The notes below the pieces were generated by a model. It searched no databases, had not been told where the DNA came from, and saw only the letters and a program-made list of their open reading frames with translations. Of a stretch of 64,000 nt of DNA, positions 15,069-23,578 are shown in pieces. Each line of letters opens with the position of its first letter. Position 1 is the first letter of the stretch. The translations under genes and the position numbers were made by a program. The DNA lies in assembly GCF_052327305.1 (NCBI RefSeq), contig NZ_CP182486.1, positions 1,240,001 to 1,304,000 on the forward strand. Reading direction: 5' to 3'. The stretch is from Sphingobium sp052327305 (GTDB lineage: Bacteria; Pseudomonadota; Alphaproteobacteria; Sphingomonadales; Sphingomonadaceae).

Positions 15069-15532
15069 TGGCGATGTCCGGCCCTCCCTCCCGCCCGCGC
15101 GGCGGGCGCCGCGCACCGATGGCGGAGATCAACGTCACGCCACTGGTTGACGTGATGCTGGTGCTGCTCATCATCTTCATGGTGACAGCGCCTCTGCTTG
15201 TCACCGGCGTCAAGGTGAAGCTGCCAGAGACGCGCGCGAAGGCGCTGGATCAGGACAGCAAGCCCACCGTCCTCACCATTGACGAAAGCGGCGCCATTTC
15301 CCTTGACGAACAGCCAGTCAGCGACGCGGAGTTGCCTCAGCGTCTCGTCGAGCTGCGCGAACGGCTCGAACCCGACGCACAGCTCTTCCTGCGTGCCGAC
15401 ACCGGACTCGATTATGGCCGGGTGATGCGGGTGATGGGCGAACTGAACCGCGCCGGGCTGGACCGTGTGGCGCTGGTTACCACAGCCGAGAGCAGCGCGC
15501 CCGTCACCACTGGTTCAGTTTCGGGCGAATAG
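15068..15532 (+). CDS. tolR: Tol-Pal system protein TolR
   Basis: A 154-residue ExbD/TolR protein: a short cytoplasmic N terminus (PMAEINVTPLVDVMLVLLII) with the essential membrane aspartate in LVDVML, one membrane helix at about 25-45, and a periplasmic domain (VLTIDESGAISLDEQPVS, RADTGLDYGRVMRVMGELN). It pairs with TolQ as the proton-motive-force motor. The start overlaps the tolQ stop (TGATG). Confidence 0.96.
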   Translation: MAMSGPPSRPRGGRRAPMAEINVTPLVDVMLVLLIIFMVTAPLLVTGVKVKLPETRAKALDQDSKPTVLTIDESGAISLDEQPVSDAELPQRLVELRERLEPDAQLFLRADTGLDYGRVMRVMGELNRAGLDRVALVTTAESSAPVTTGSVSGE

Positions 15533-15536
15533 GCGC

Positions 15537-16421
15537 ATGGCGATGGAACGCAGCGAACGCATTGGCCTGGGGATTGCGACGGCGGGGCATGTCTTGCTCA
15601 TTGCCGTGCTGTCGTTTGGCCTGCTTCAGCGTGATGTCGTCATTCCGCCTTCCCCTCCGGCAATCGACGTGAGCATCGCTGATGCGGTATCGCTCAGAAG
15701 CACGACCACGGCGCCGTCAGTGCCGCAGCAGGCGCAGGCACCCGAGCAAGGCGTGACTGAGCCAGACGCGACGCCGCCTCCGCCCGCTCCCGAGCCTGAA
15801 ACGCCGCCGGTTGCGCAGCCGCGTGACATTGCGCCCCCGACACCCGCGCCGACGCCCAAGCCCACGCCTACCCCTGCGCCGCCCAAGGCCCAGCCGAAAC
15901 CGCAGCCCAAGGCGGAGACGCCCAAAAAGCCGACGCCGGCCGCGAAGCCCGCACCTGCCAAGCCCTCCCCCAGCAAAGTGGAGACGGCCAAGCCCAAGCC
16001 GCAGCGCGCCTCCCGTTTGGGCGCAGACTTCCTCAAGGGGCTGGATGATGCCCGCCCCTCGCGGCCCACCCCTGCTCCCGCCGCCTCAGCGCCAATGGGC
16101 GCGGTCGCGGCTCGCGCGCTCAACGCGGAGATCAACCGGCAGATCAAGCCCTATTGGCGTCCACCGTCCGGTGCGGACGCGGATCGTCTCGTCACGCTGC
16201 TCAGCGTCCATCTGGACCGCTCGGGCGCGGTCGTCGGCGAGATCGAAGTGGTCGATCAGCAGGGCATCACACCCAGCAACCGGGCGCAGGCCGCGCTCCA
16301 CGCGGAGCGTGCCGTTCAGGCCGTGCGCCGTGCCTCCCCTTTCCAGAATTTGCCGGCCGAATTTTACGACCAGTGGAAATGGCTCAAACCCCTCAAGTTC
16401 GATGCAAGGCTCGCCCAATGA
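15537..16421 (+). CDS. tolA: Tol-Pal system protein TolA
   Basis: A 294-residue inner-membrane protein. One N-terminal helix (IGLGIATAGHVLLIAVLSFG) is followed by a very Pro/Lys-rich domain II (repeated PTPAP and KPxP units at about 85-165) in place of the alanine helix of E. coli TolA, and a C-terminal domain (ALNAEINRQIKPYWRPPSGA ... SPFQNLPAEFYDQWKW). TolA connects TolQR with TolB-Pal across the periplasm. It starts four bases after tolR; its stop overlaps the tolB start by four bases. Confidence 0.92.
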   Translation: MAMERSERIGLGIATAGHVLLIAVLSFGLLQRDVVIPPSPPAIDVSIADAVSLRSTTTAPSVPQQAQAPEQGVTEPDATPPPPAPEPETPPVAQPRDIAPPTPAPTPKPTPTPAPPKAQPKPQPKAETPKKPTPAAKPAPAKPSPSKVETAKPKPQRASRLGADFLKGLDDARPSRPTPAPAASAPMGAVAARALNAEINRQIKPYWRPPSGADADRLVTLLSVHLDRSGAVVGEIEVVDQQGITPSNRAQAALHAERAVQAVRRASPFQNLPAEFYDQWKWLKPLKFDARLAQ

Positions 16422-17740
16422 CCAAAATGCGCTTCCTTCTTGCTCTGCCGCTCGCCTTCGCCGCGATCAGCCCCGCCTCTGCTCAGCTCAGTGTGGACGT
16501 AACTGGCCAGATCGACAGCAATCTCAAGATCGCGGTCCCTTCGTTGCCCACCCAGTCCGTGGTGGAAACGCCCGCTGGAGCCACCAACCTGCTGGGTCAG
16601 AAGATTGCGGAAGTGATCGCGACCGACCTCAGGAACAGCGGTCTTTTTTCGCCCATGGGACCTTCCGGCGTCGCTATCCCGACCATTCCCGAAGTGACCG
16701 CCCCGGCCTTCGAGCGCTGGGCGGCGATGAGCGCCGAAGCGCTGGTTCAGGGTTTCGTGCGATCGGACGGCAATAATCTGACCGTCGGCTGCTATCTTTA
16801 TGACGTGAACCTCAAGTCCGAGCTGACCCGGCAGGGCTATGTCGTGGCGCCCAGGGACTGGCGCCGCGCGGCCCATAAATGCGCCGATGCGATCTACGCT
16901 CGCCTGACTGGCGAAAGCCCGTTCTTCGATAGCCGTATCGCCTATATCGCGGAGACCGGCCCCAAGGAGAACCGGGTCAAGCGCCTCGCGATCATGGACT
17001 CGGATGGCGCGAACCACCGTTTCATCACCAATGGTCAGAGCCTGGCGCTCACGCCCCGTTTCTCCCCGGATTACGGTTCGATCGCCTATGTGAGCTATGT
17101 CGGCCGCAATGTGCGAATCTACGTCTATGACGTGACGAAGAACACGCAGAAGCTCGTCACCCAGACGAACAACGCCATCTTCGCGCCGCGATGGTCGCCC
17201 GATGGCCGCTCGCTTCTCTTCTCGATGGCGACGGGCGGCAACACGGACATCTACCGCGTGTCGGTGAACGGCGGCACGCCGGTCCGACTCACCAACTCGC
17301 CGGGCATCGACGTCGGTGGTTCCTATTCGCCAGACGGCACCAAGATCGTCTTCGAGAGCGACCGCTCCGGGGGTCAGCAACTTTACGTGATGAACGCGGA
17401 CGGCTCCAACCAGCAGCGCATCAGCTTTGGCGGTGGGCGCTACGCAACGCCGGAATGGAGCCCGCGTGGCGATCTCATTGCCTTCACCAAGATCGCAGGC
17501 AACTTCCGCATCGGCGTGATGAGCCCGTCGGGCGGTGGCGAACGCCTGCTGACGAATGGCTGGCAGGATGAGGCGCCAAGCTGGTCGCCCAACGGCCGTG
17601 TGCTGCAGTTCTTCCGCACGACTTCGGGCCGTGGAGGCAAGTCCGCGATCTGGCAGGTGGATCTGACCGGCGTTAACGAACGAAAGATACCGACGCCTGT
17701 AGACGGGTCCGACCCAGCGTGGGGACCGTTGCTGCCTTGA
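16418..17740 (+). CDS. tolB: Tol-Pal system beta-propeller protein TolB
   Basis: A 440-residue periplasmic protein with a signal peptide (MTKMRFLLALPLAFAAISPA, cleavage after SASA-like ASA/Q). An N-terminal anticodon-binding-like domain (NLKIAVPSLPTQ ... ATDLRNSGLFSPM) precedes a six-bladed propeller whose repeats show PRFSPDYGSIAYVSY, PRWSPDGRSLLFSM, GSYSPDGTKIVFESDRSG, PEWSPRGDLIAFTK and PSWSPNGRVLQFFR. It binds Pal and TolA. The ATG overlaps the tolA stop (ATGA). Confidence 0.97.
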   Translation: MTKMRFLLALPLAFAAISPASAQLSVDVTGQIDSNLKIAVPSLPTQSVVETPAGATNLLGQKIAEVIATDLRNSGLFSPMGPSGVAIPTIPEVTAPAFERWAAMSAEALVQGFVRSDGNNLTVGCYLYDVNLKSELTRQGYVVAPRDWRRAAHKCADAIYARLTGESPFFDSRIAYIAETGPKENRVKRLAIMDSDGANHRFITNGQSLALTPRFSPDYGSIAYVSYVGRNVRIYVYDVTKNTQKLVTQTNNAIFAPRWSPDGRSLLFSMATGGNTDIYRVSVNGGTPVRLTNSPGIDVGGSYSPDGTKIVFESDRSGGQQLYVMNADGSNQQRISFGGGRYATPEWSPRGDLIAFTKIAGNFRIGVMSPSGGGERLLTNGWQDEAPSWSPNGRVLQFFRTTSGRGGKSAIWQVDLTGVNERKIPTPVDGSDPAWGPLLP

Positions 17741-17804
17741 AACGAAATGACATCTGCAGCGTTGGCTGTTTACGATATCGACTATGGGAAAGAAGGAGAT
17801 GACT

Positions 17805-18314
17805 ATGAGGACGTTGCCCTTGCTGCTCGCTGCGAGCGCTGCACTGGCGCTTGGCGCATGTGCCAAGAAGGCCCCGGAGGCACTGCCGCCCGCACCGGCC
17901 GATACAGCGCCGCCCCCGGCGTCCACTGGCCCAGTTTCGAACGCGCCGGTGCCCGGCAGCCAGGCCGACTTCATCGCGAGCGTTTCGTCCGACCGCGTCT
18001 TCTTCAATACGGATGAGAGCGACATCGACGATCAGGATCGCGCCACGCTGCAGAGCCAGGCGCAGTGGCTGCTCAAATATCCGAACAAGCGCGCTACAGT
18101 CGAAGGTCATGCCGATGAGCGCGGCACGCGCGAATATAACCTCGCGCTCGGTGAGCGCCGAGCCAATGCCGCCAAGAACTATCTGGCGGCGCTGGGCGTC
18201 GATCCGGGTCGCCTGAGCGTCATCAGCTATGGCAAGGAGCGTCCGGCCGCTCTGGGTTCCGACGAGGAGAGCTGGGCACAGAACCGCCGAGCGGTCACTG
18301 TCACGATCGACTGA
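17805..18314 (+). CDS. pal: peptidoglycan-associated lipoprotein Pal
   Basis: A 169-residue outer-membrane lipoprotein. The signal peptide MRTLPLLLAASAALALGA ends at a lipobox LGAC. A Pro/Ala-rich linker leads to an OmpA-like domain with the peptidoglycan-binding helix VEGHADERGTREYNLALGER and VISYGKERP. AAGGAG at 17793-17798 lies six bases before the ATG at 17805, which decides this start over the in-frame ATGs at 17784 and 17799. It is followed by a strong terminator that ends the ybgC-tol-pal operon. Confidence 0.96.
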   Translation: MRTLPLLLAASAALALGACAKKAPEALPPAPADTAPPPASTGPVSNAPVPGSQADFIASVSSDRVFFNTDESDIDDQDRATLQSQAQWLLKYPNKRATVEGHADERGTREYNLALGERRANAAKNYLAALGVDPGRLSVISYGKERPAALGSDEESWAQNRRAVTVTID

Positions 18315-18354
18315 TCTGAAGGTCATCGGGCGGAACTCATCCGTCCGGAAACAG

Positions 18355-18387
18355 GCGGGGCTGGCGTTGTGCCGGCCCCGCTTTTTT
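18355..18387 (+). terminator. intrinsic terminator of the tol-pal operon
   Basis: An 11-pair stem, GCGGGGCTGGC (18355-18365) with GCCGGCCCCGC (18371-18381), one G-T pair, a five-base loop and six T residues at 18382-18387. It is the best-formed Rho-independent terminator in the window. Confidence 0.93.
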
Positions 18388-18388
18388 A

Positions 18389-18691
18389 TCAGGCGCGGCG
18401 CTTGCCCGTCATCGTCATCGCGCCGAACGGCCCAGCATCGATGCTGCCGTTGATCGCATCGCCCTCGACGAGTGCCTCACATGTGAGGGTCATTGGCATC
18501 GGCATGGTCATCTTCATGACCCAGGTCAGACGGTTGCCGTCCACCTTGCCGTCTTCCACATCGAGCGAACCAAGCGGCCCCGCATTGGTGCCGTGAAACT
18601 TGTCGCCGTCGCTCACCACCGTGAACACGCTTGTCTGGTCGCCCATCGGCGTCTTCGTCACGCAATCATATGCGCCATCCACTTTGGCCAT
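18389..18691 (-). CDS. small conserved-looking beta-rich protein, function unknown
   Basis: A 100-residue protein beginning MAKVDGAYDCVTKTPMGDQT, with alternating hydrophobic strands, a central NAGPLGSLDVEDGKVDGN and a similar later segment (SIDAGPFGAMTMTGKRRA). The two halves share xAGPxGx, hinting at an internal duplication. There is no signal peptide. GGGAG six bases before the ATG supports it. It lies 30 bases behind the M16 peptidase on the same strand, probably the same transcript. I cannot assign a family. Confidence 0.75.
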   Translation of the reverse strand: MAKVDGAYDCVTKTPMGDQTSVFTVVSDGDKFHGTNAGPLGSLDVEDGKVDGNRLTWVMKMTMPMPMTLTCEALVEGDAINGSIDAGPFGAMTMTGKRRA

Positions 18692-18721
18692 CGTCCACTC
18701 CCAGTAAATTCGGTCTATCCG

Positions 18722-21580
18722 CTATTTGGCGGGCTGACCGTTGCTGTCAATCTCGCTGACCGGCATGCCGAGCGCATCGAGCTGGCTTTTGATCGCGGCC
18801 TTGTCGCCCACCACGATCCAGCTGATCTTCGCCGGGTCGACAATGCTCCGCGCAGCCGCGTTCATGGTTTCGGGCGTCAGCTTGGCGTAGCGCCCCGCGA
18901 GGCTCTCCACATAGTCGAACGGGCGGCCATAATTTGCGTCCTCGCGCATCTGCGCCAGCACGGCGCCCGTGGTCTCAAAGCGCGCGGGGAGCCCGGCGAT
19001 CTCGCCCTTCACCACCCGGCTGAACTCAGCCGGCGTTACGCCCTTCGTGCCGAGGAAGTTCTGCATGTCCGCCGTCATCGCGGCGATGGCCGGACCGGTC
19101 TTGTCCGCCTGCACGGGCGCCGCCACGATATAGGGGCTGCGCTCGATCCGGGTGGAGAGGTAGGAGCGCACGCCGTAGGACCAGCCCTTGGTCTCGCGAA
19201 TGTCCGAATTGAGACGCGAAAGGAAATCATCACCAAGCACTGTATTGGCTGCATTGAAGGCGACCAGATCGTCGCTGCCCTTGCTGCCTGTCACATAGCC
19301 ACCCAAAATCATCGATTGCGGTGACTGCGGGCGGTCGACGAGGAAGATGCCCGGCCGGGCAGGCGGCACCGGAACCGAGAAGTCCTTAGTTGGTGATGCG
19401 ATCCGCACTGTCGGCCACTGGGCAAAGCGCGCTTCAAGCAGCGGCAGGATCTCGGCAAGGGTCGTATCGCCTGCGACGAAGATCTCCGCCTTGTTCGGCA
19501 CGATCCAGCGCTGATGGAAGCTCCTGAGCTCACCCTGCGTCACCGCCTTCACGGTGTCGGTATCGCCAAGGCCACGCGCCGCCACGCCATAGGGATGCTG
19601 CGGCCCGTAGATGATCGGGAAGATCGCACGGGTGGCAATGCCCTGCGGCTGAGTCTTCTCCTGCGCGATGCTGGCAAGCTGGATGGCTCTTAGCCGCTCG
19701 ATCTCGCTCGTCGTGAACGCAGGGTTGCGCACCACATCGGCGAGAAGGTCGAGCGAAGGCGAGAGATTGGGCTTGAGCGCGAAGAGCGAGACGAGCGTGC
19801 GGTCCATCCCCTGACTCGTCGAGATGTTGGCACCCAGCCGCTCCTGCTCTTCCGCGATCTGGATCGTGTCGCGCGTCGTGGTTCCCGCCTCAAGCAGCGA
19901 GAGCATGAGCGTCCCAATACCCGCCCGGTCCTTGGGATCCGCCGCAATGCCCTGATCGAAACTCAGCGACATCTGCACCGTGGGCACGGTCGTGCGCCGC
20001 GCGACGTGCACCTTGATGCCGTTCGAAAGCGCGCCACTTTCCACGGCAGGGAAGTCGACGCCGGGGCTGGCCGTCACGGCCGGCGTGGCGAGCTTGGGCT
20101 TGGGCGGCACCACTTCCGCCGCCGCGACATCCTTGCCGGGCGCACCCACCAGCGCCTCCTCATAGGCATCGCGCTCACCGGGGTCGACGCGCAGGGCGTA
20201 ATTGGGCCGGGTCAGCCATTTGCCCATCGCGGTCGTCACTGCGGCAGGTGTAGCGCTGGCTATCGCCGCGAGATCTTTCTTGTAGCGCTCAGGATCGCCC
20301 GAATAGAGCAGCCCCTCGGCCAGCGTCGCTGCCTTGCCGCTGAACCCGCCGACGACTTCGAGGCCGCTGATCTCCGACGCCACCTGCCGCGTCGCGACGC
20401 GCTGCACTTCATCGGCGGTCGGTCCCTTCGCGATATAGTCGGCAATGATCTCGTCGAGCCGTTTCGCCACCAGCGCGGGATCGACACCCGGTTTCACGTC
20501 CGCCGTCACTTCGAACTGGCCGACCTGCTCGAACTGCTGGACGCCAGCCGTCACCGCGACGGCGATCTGCTCCTTGCGGACCAGTTCGTTGTCCAGCCGC
20601 GAACTGGAGAGGCCACCGAGCACCGCCGCGCCCACCGACAGCATCCGGGAATCGGGGTCGTTGAGGCCCGGCGTATTCCAAACGCGATAGAGCCGTGTGG
20701 TCGCTACCCGGTCCTTCATTTCCTGCGTCACCGGCTTGGCCAGCACCGGAACTGGCGCTGCCACGGGCGCGACTTTCGGGCCGGGCTGGATGCCGCCGAA
20801 ATATTTCTCGATCTTGGGTCGCGCCGTCTTCGCGTCGATGTCGCCGGCCAACACCAGAACTGCGTTGTTCGGCCCGTAATTGTCCGTGAACCATTTCTTC
20901 ACGTCGGCAAGGCTCGCCGCATCCAGATCCGCCATCGAGCCGATCGTGGAATGACGATAAGGATGACCGTCAGGATAGAGCGCGGCAAGCTGGGCATATT
21001 CGACCAGGCCGAACGGCTGATTGTCGCCCTGCCGCTTCTCGTTCTGCACCACTGCCCGCTGCGCATCGAGCTTTGCCTGCGTCACCGCGCCGAGCAGCCG
21101 GCCCATACGGTCCGCCTCGGAGAACAGCGCGAGGTCCAGCGCGCCGACCGGCACTGTCTCCACATAATTGGTGCGGTCGAACCAGGTCGATCCGTTGAGG
21201 CCTGTCGATCCCGCCTCGGTCAGCACTTCGTCGGGATTGGGCAGATTCTCCGAGCCGCCGAACATCAGATGCTCGAAAAGATGCGCGAAGCCGGTCTTGC
21301 CCTTGGGTTCGTTCTTGGAGCCGACGCGATAATAGACGACGACGCCCACGACCGGCGCCTTGCGATCGGTATGGACGATGACCCGCAGGCCGTTCTTCAG
21401 CGTGAACTGCTCGTATGGAATGTCGACTTTGCTGACCAGATCCGCAAGCGGCGCGGGCCGTGAGACAGCCCCCGGCTGGACCTGATTCTGAACCTGATTC
21501 TGGGCCTGAGCGGGAAGCATCGGCAGCAAAGCCGCGCCAGCGAGCAGGAAGGAAAGGCGGCGAACGGGAGAGTGACGCAT
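18722..21580 (-). CDS. M16 family zinc metallopeptidase, two-domain, exported
   Basis: A 952-residue pitrilysin-family protein with a signal peptide (MRHSPVRRLSFLLAGAALLP ... PAQA) and a short QNQVQNQVQ repeat after it. The inverted zinc motif HLFEH occupies residues 100-104 and the third ligand E181 is in VVQNEKRQ. Four homologous modules follow; the C-terminal half (from about 500, VDFPAVESGALSNGIKVHVA) lacks HxxEH and is the non-catalytic partner, as in two-in-one M16 enzymes. It acts on peptides in the periplasm. The start at 21580 is chosen because it begins the signal peptide. Confidence 0.93.
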   Translation of the reverse strand: MRHSPVRRLSFLLAGAALLPMLPAQAQNQVQNQVQPGAVSRPAPLADLVSKVDIPYEQFTLKNGLRVIVHTDRKAPVVGVVVYYRVGSKNEPKGKTGFAHLFEHLMFGGSENLPNPDEVLTEAGSTGLNGSTWFDRTNYVETVPVGALDLALFSEADRMGRLLGAVTQAKLDAQRAVVQNEKRQGDNQPFGLVEYAQLAALYPDGHPYRHSTIGSMADLDAASLADVKKWFTDNYGPNNAVLVLAGDIDAKTARPKIEKYFGGIQPGPKVAPVAAPVPVLAKPVTQEMKDRVATTRLYRVWNTPGLNDPDSRMLSVGAAVLGGLSSSRLDNELVRKEQIAVAVTAGVQQFEQVGQFEVTADVKPGVDPALVAKRLDEIIADYIAKGPTADEVQRVATRQVASEISGLEVVGGFSGKAATLAEGLLYSGDPERYKKDLAAIASATPAAVTTAMGKWLTRPNYALRVDPGERDAYEEALVGAPGKDVAAAEVVPPKPKLATPAVTASPGVDFPAVESGALSNGIKVHVARRTTVPTVQMSLSFDQGIAADPKDRAGIGTLMLSLLEAGTTTRDTIQIAEEQERLGANISTSQGMDRTLVSLFALKPNLSPSLDLLADVVRNPAFTTSEIERLRAIQLASIAQEKTQPQGIATRAIFPIIYGPQHPYGVAARGLGDTDTVKAVTQGELRSFHQRWIVPNKAEIFVAGDTTLAEILPLLEARFAQWPTVRIASPTKDFSVPVPPARPGIFLVDRPQSPQSMILGGYVTGSKGSDDLVAFNAANTVLGDDFLSRLNSDIRETKGWSYGVRSYLSTRIERSPYIVAAPVQADKTGPAIAAMTADMQNFLGTKGVTPAEFSRVVKGEIAGLPARFETTGAVLAQMREDANYGRPFDYVESLAGRYAKLTPETMNAAARSIVDPAKISWIVVGDKAAIKSQLDALGMPVSEIDSNGQPAK

Positions 21581-21744
21581 GGGAATTCCCGAAACTGTAA
21601 AAGGGCTGGCCTCACCATAATCATGTGCCTTAGCCGCGCAATACGCTTCCGGGCCATCCTGCCACTGGACTCGCGCGGAAGCAGGGATAAAGTCGCCCCA
21701 TCCCGGCCGACCGGCCCGCGACCCAACAAAAGACAAGGTTCAGT

Positions 21745-23490
21745 ATGACAAAAATCCGCATCGCGCTGGCAGCAGCCACCGCCGCGCTTGCTCTCCAGCC
21801 TCTCGCCCTTCGCGCGCATGAGATGGCGGCAGGCAGCGCGGGCAAGGCGCCGCAAAGCAAGCAGACGATCTCGGAGGATCAGCTTCCGCTCGATCCGCGC
21901 TTTTCCGCCGATCGCTTCAAGGCAGACGTGGCATTCCTCGCCGACGATCTTCTCGAAGGCCGGGACACAGGCAGCATGGGTTACGAAATCGCCGCCCGCT
22001 TCGTTGCACAGCGCTTCGCGGCGCTCGGCCTGCAGCCGGCGGGAGACCTTCAGGCTGACGGCAAACGGAGCTGGTATCAGCAGATCACATTTCAGAAGAC
22101 CGAGCGCGACGGGGCAGCCGGAACGCTCGCCGTCGCAGGCCCAGCGGGCACGAAGAACTTCACGCACGGCGTCGATGCCGTCATCGGCCTCAATGCGAAC
22201 GAGCCGAAGCTGAACGTCTCCGCCCCGCTCGTCTTCGTGGGCTATGGCATGGAAAACAAGCGGCTCGGACTGGACGATTATGCCGGCCTGGACGTGAAGG
22301 GCAAGATCGTGGTCATCCTGCGCGGCTTCCCCGGCGATCTGCCCAGCGAAGAGGCGGCTTATGCTTCCTCCGCCGCCACCAAATACGAGATCGCGCAGGC
22401 CCATGGCGCCATCGGCGTCATCACGGTCGGCACCAACGTCTCGCTCAAGGTGCGCCCGTGGGAACGCAGCCTGCAGACTGCGGATAGCCCGAGCGTCACA
22501 TGGGTCGGCAAGGACGGCAAGGCGTTCGACGAGACACCGGGCATTCGCGCGGCGGCGGCCGTGAATGATGTCGCCGCGGCGGCAATCTTTGCCGGCGCGC
22601 CGCAGACGCTGGCGCAGATCCGCACCGTGGCAGACCGGAAAGGCGGGCGCCCCAAGGGCTTCGCGCTCAAGACCAGCGTCACCATTCAGGGGCAGAGCAA
22701 GACCAGCCGCGTTACCAGTCCCAATGTCGTCGCGATGCTTCCGGGAAGCGACCCGACGCTGAAGGACGAATATATCGCGCTGTCCGGCCATCTCGACCAT
22801 ATCGGCATCAGCCCGGAGAGGCCCGGCGATCCCAAGGACAAAGACCGGATCAACAATGGCGCGATGGACAATGCTGCGGGCGTCGCCACGCTGCTGGAAG
22901 TCGCGCGGGTGCTGGGCGAGGACAAGGCCGCCCCGCGTCGTTCGGTGATCTTCCTGGCCTCGACCGGCGAGGAAAAGGGGCTGCTCGGCGCGGACTATTT
23001 CGCGCGCCACCCCAGCGCGCCGATCGAGAAGATCGTCGGCAATGTCGATCTCGACATGCCTCTCCTCTCCTATCCTTTCGCGGATGTGACCGCTTATGGC
23101 GCCGACCATTCCACGATCGGCGCGCAGGTCCGCGCTGCTATCGCGCCCATGAAGCTCAGCCTCGCGCCTGATCCCACGCCCGAGGAAACGATCTTCGTCC
23201 GCTCGGACCATTATATGTTCGTGAAGCAGGGCGTGCCGGCCGTCTTCCTCTGCACCGGCTATGGCAATGGCGGGCAGGCCCATTGGGAAGACTTTCTGCA
23301 GAACCGCTACCACCTGCCCAATGACGATATGAACCAGCCTGTGGTCTGGCGGGCGGCCGCACGCTTTGCCGAGGCCAATTATCGCATCACGCGGGCCATG
23401 GCAGACGCCAATACGCCGCCCGAATGGTACAAGGGCGACTTCTTCGGGGATCTCTTCGCCCCGAGCCGCCCGAAGGCCACAGCCCGTTAA
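21745..23490 (+). CDS. M28 family aminopeptidase with PA domain, exported
   Basis: A 581-residue protein with a signal peptide (MTKIRIALAAATAALALQPL). A protease-associated domain is inserted at about 140-260 (LVFVGYGMENKRLGLDDYAG, GKIVVILRGFPGD). Zinc ligands of the M28 core are visible: H in SGHLDHIG, D in GAMDNAAGVATLLEVAR, EE in STGEEKGLLG, and D in NVDLDMP; a last histidine is in the C-terminal part. It should remove N-terminal residues from peptides in the periplasm or outside. It is divergent from the M16 peptidase by 164 bases; both process peptides. Confidence 0.93.
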   Translation: MTKIRIALAAATAALALQPLALRAHEMAAGSAGKAPQSKQTISEDQLPLDPRFSADRFKADVAFLADDLLEGRDTGSMGYEIAARFVAQRFAALGLQPAGDLQADGKRSWYQQITFQKTERDGAAGTLAVAGPAGTKNFTHGVDAVIGLNANEPKLNVSAPLVFVGYGMENKRLGLDDYAGLDVKGKIVVILRGFPGDLPSEEAAYASSAATKYEIAQAHGAIGVITVGTNVSLKVRPWERSLQTADSPSVTWVGKDGKAFDETPGIRAAAAVNDVAAAAIFAGAPQTLAQIRTVADRKGGRPKGFALKTSVTIQGQSKTSRVTSPNVVAMLPGSDPTLKDEYIALSGHLDHIGISPERPGDPKDKDRINNGAMDNAAGVATLLEVARVLGEDKAAPRRSVIFLASTGEEKGLLGADYFARHPSAPIEKIVGNVDLDMPLLSYPFADVTAYGADHSTIGAQVRAAIAPMKLSLAPDPTPEETIFVRSDHYMFVKQGVPAVFLCTGYGNGGQAHWEDFLQNRYHLPNDDMNQPVVWRAAARFAEANYRITRAMADANTPPEWYKGDFFGDLFAPSRPKATAR

Positions 23491-23526
23491 TTGATATGCG
23501 AGGGCGGCGACAAAGATCGCCGTCCT

Positions 23527-23554
23527 CTTGCGTTGCAAAATTGCAACACTATCT
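23527..23554 (+). promoter_or_regulatory. putative RpoH (heat-shock) promoter of clpB with palindromic spacer
   Basis: CTTG (23527-23530) and ACTATCT (23548-23554), 17 bases apart, fit the alphaproteobacterial sigma-32 pattern CTTG-N17-CYTATNT with one mismatch. The spacer is almost wholly a perfect palindrome, GTTGCAA (23532-23538) AA TTGCAAC (23541-23547). The clpB ATG is 25 bases downstream of the -10 box. Confidence 0.6.
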
Positions 23555-23578
23555 CGCGGATCAAAGGAGCAGGGACTT

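Noticed and set aside
15820..16010. Tandem repeat in tolA
   Set aside because: The Pro/Lys-rich codons repeat imperfectly because of the protein's linker; this is ordinary for TolA/TonB proteins.
16364..18025. 553-residue open frame on the minus strand
   Set aside because: Antisense to tolB and pal, both firmly identified.
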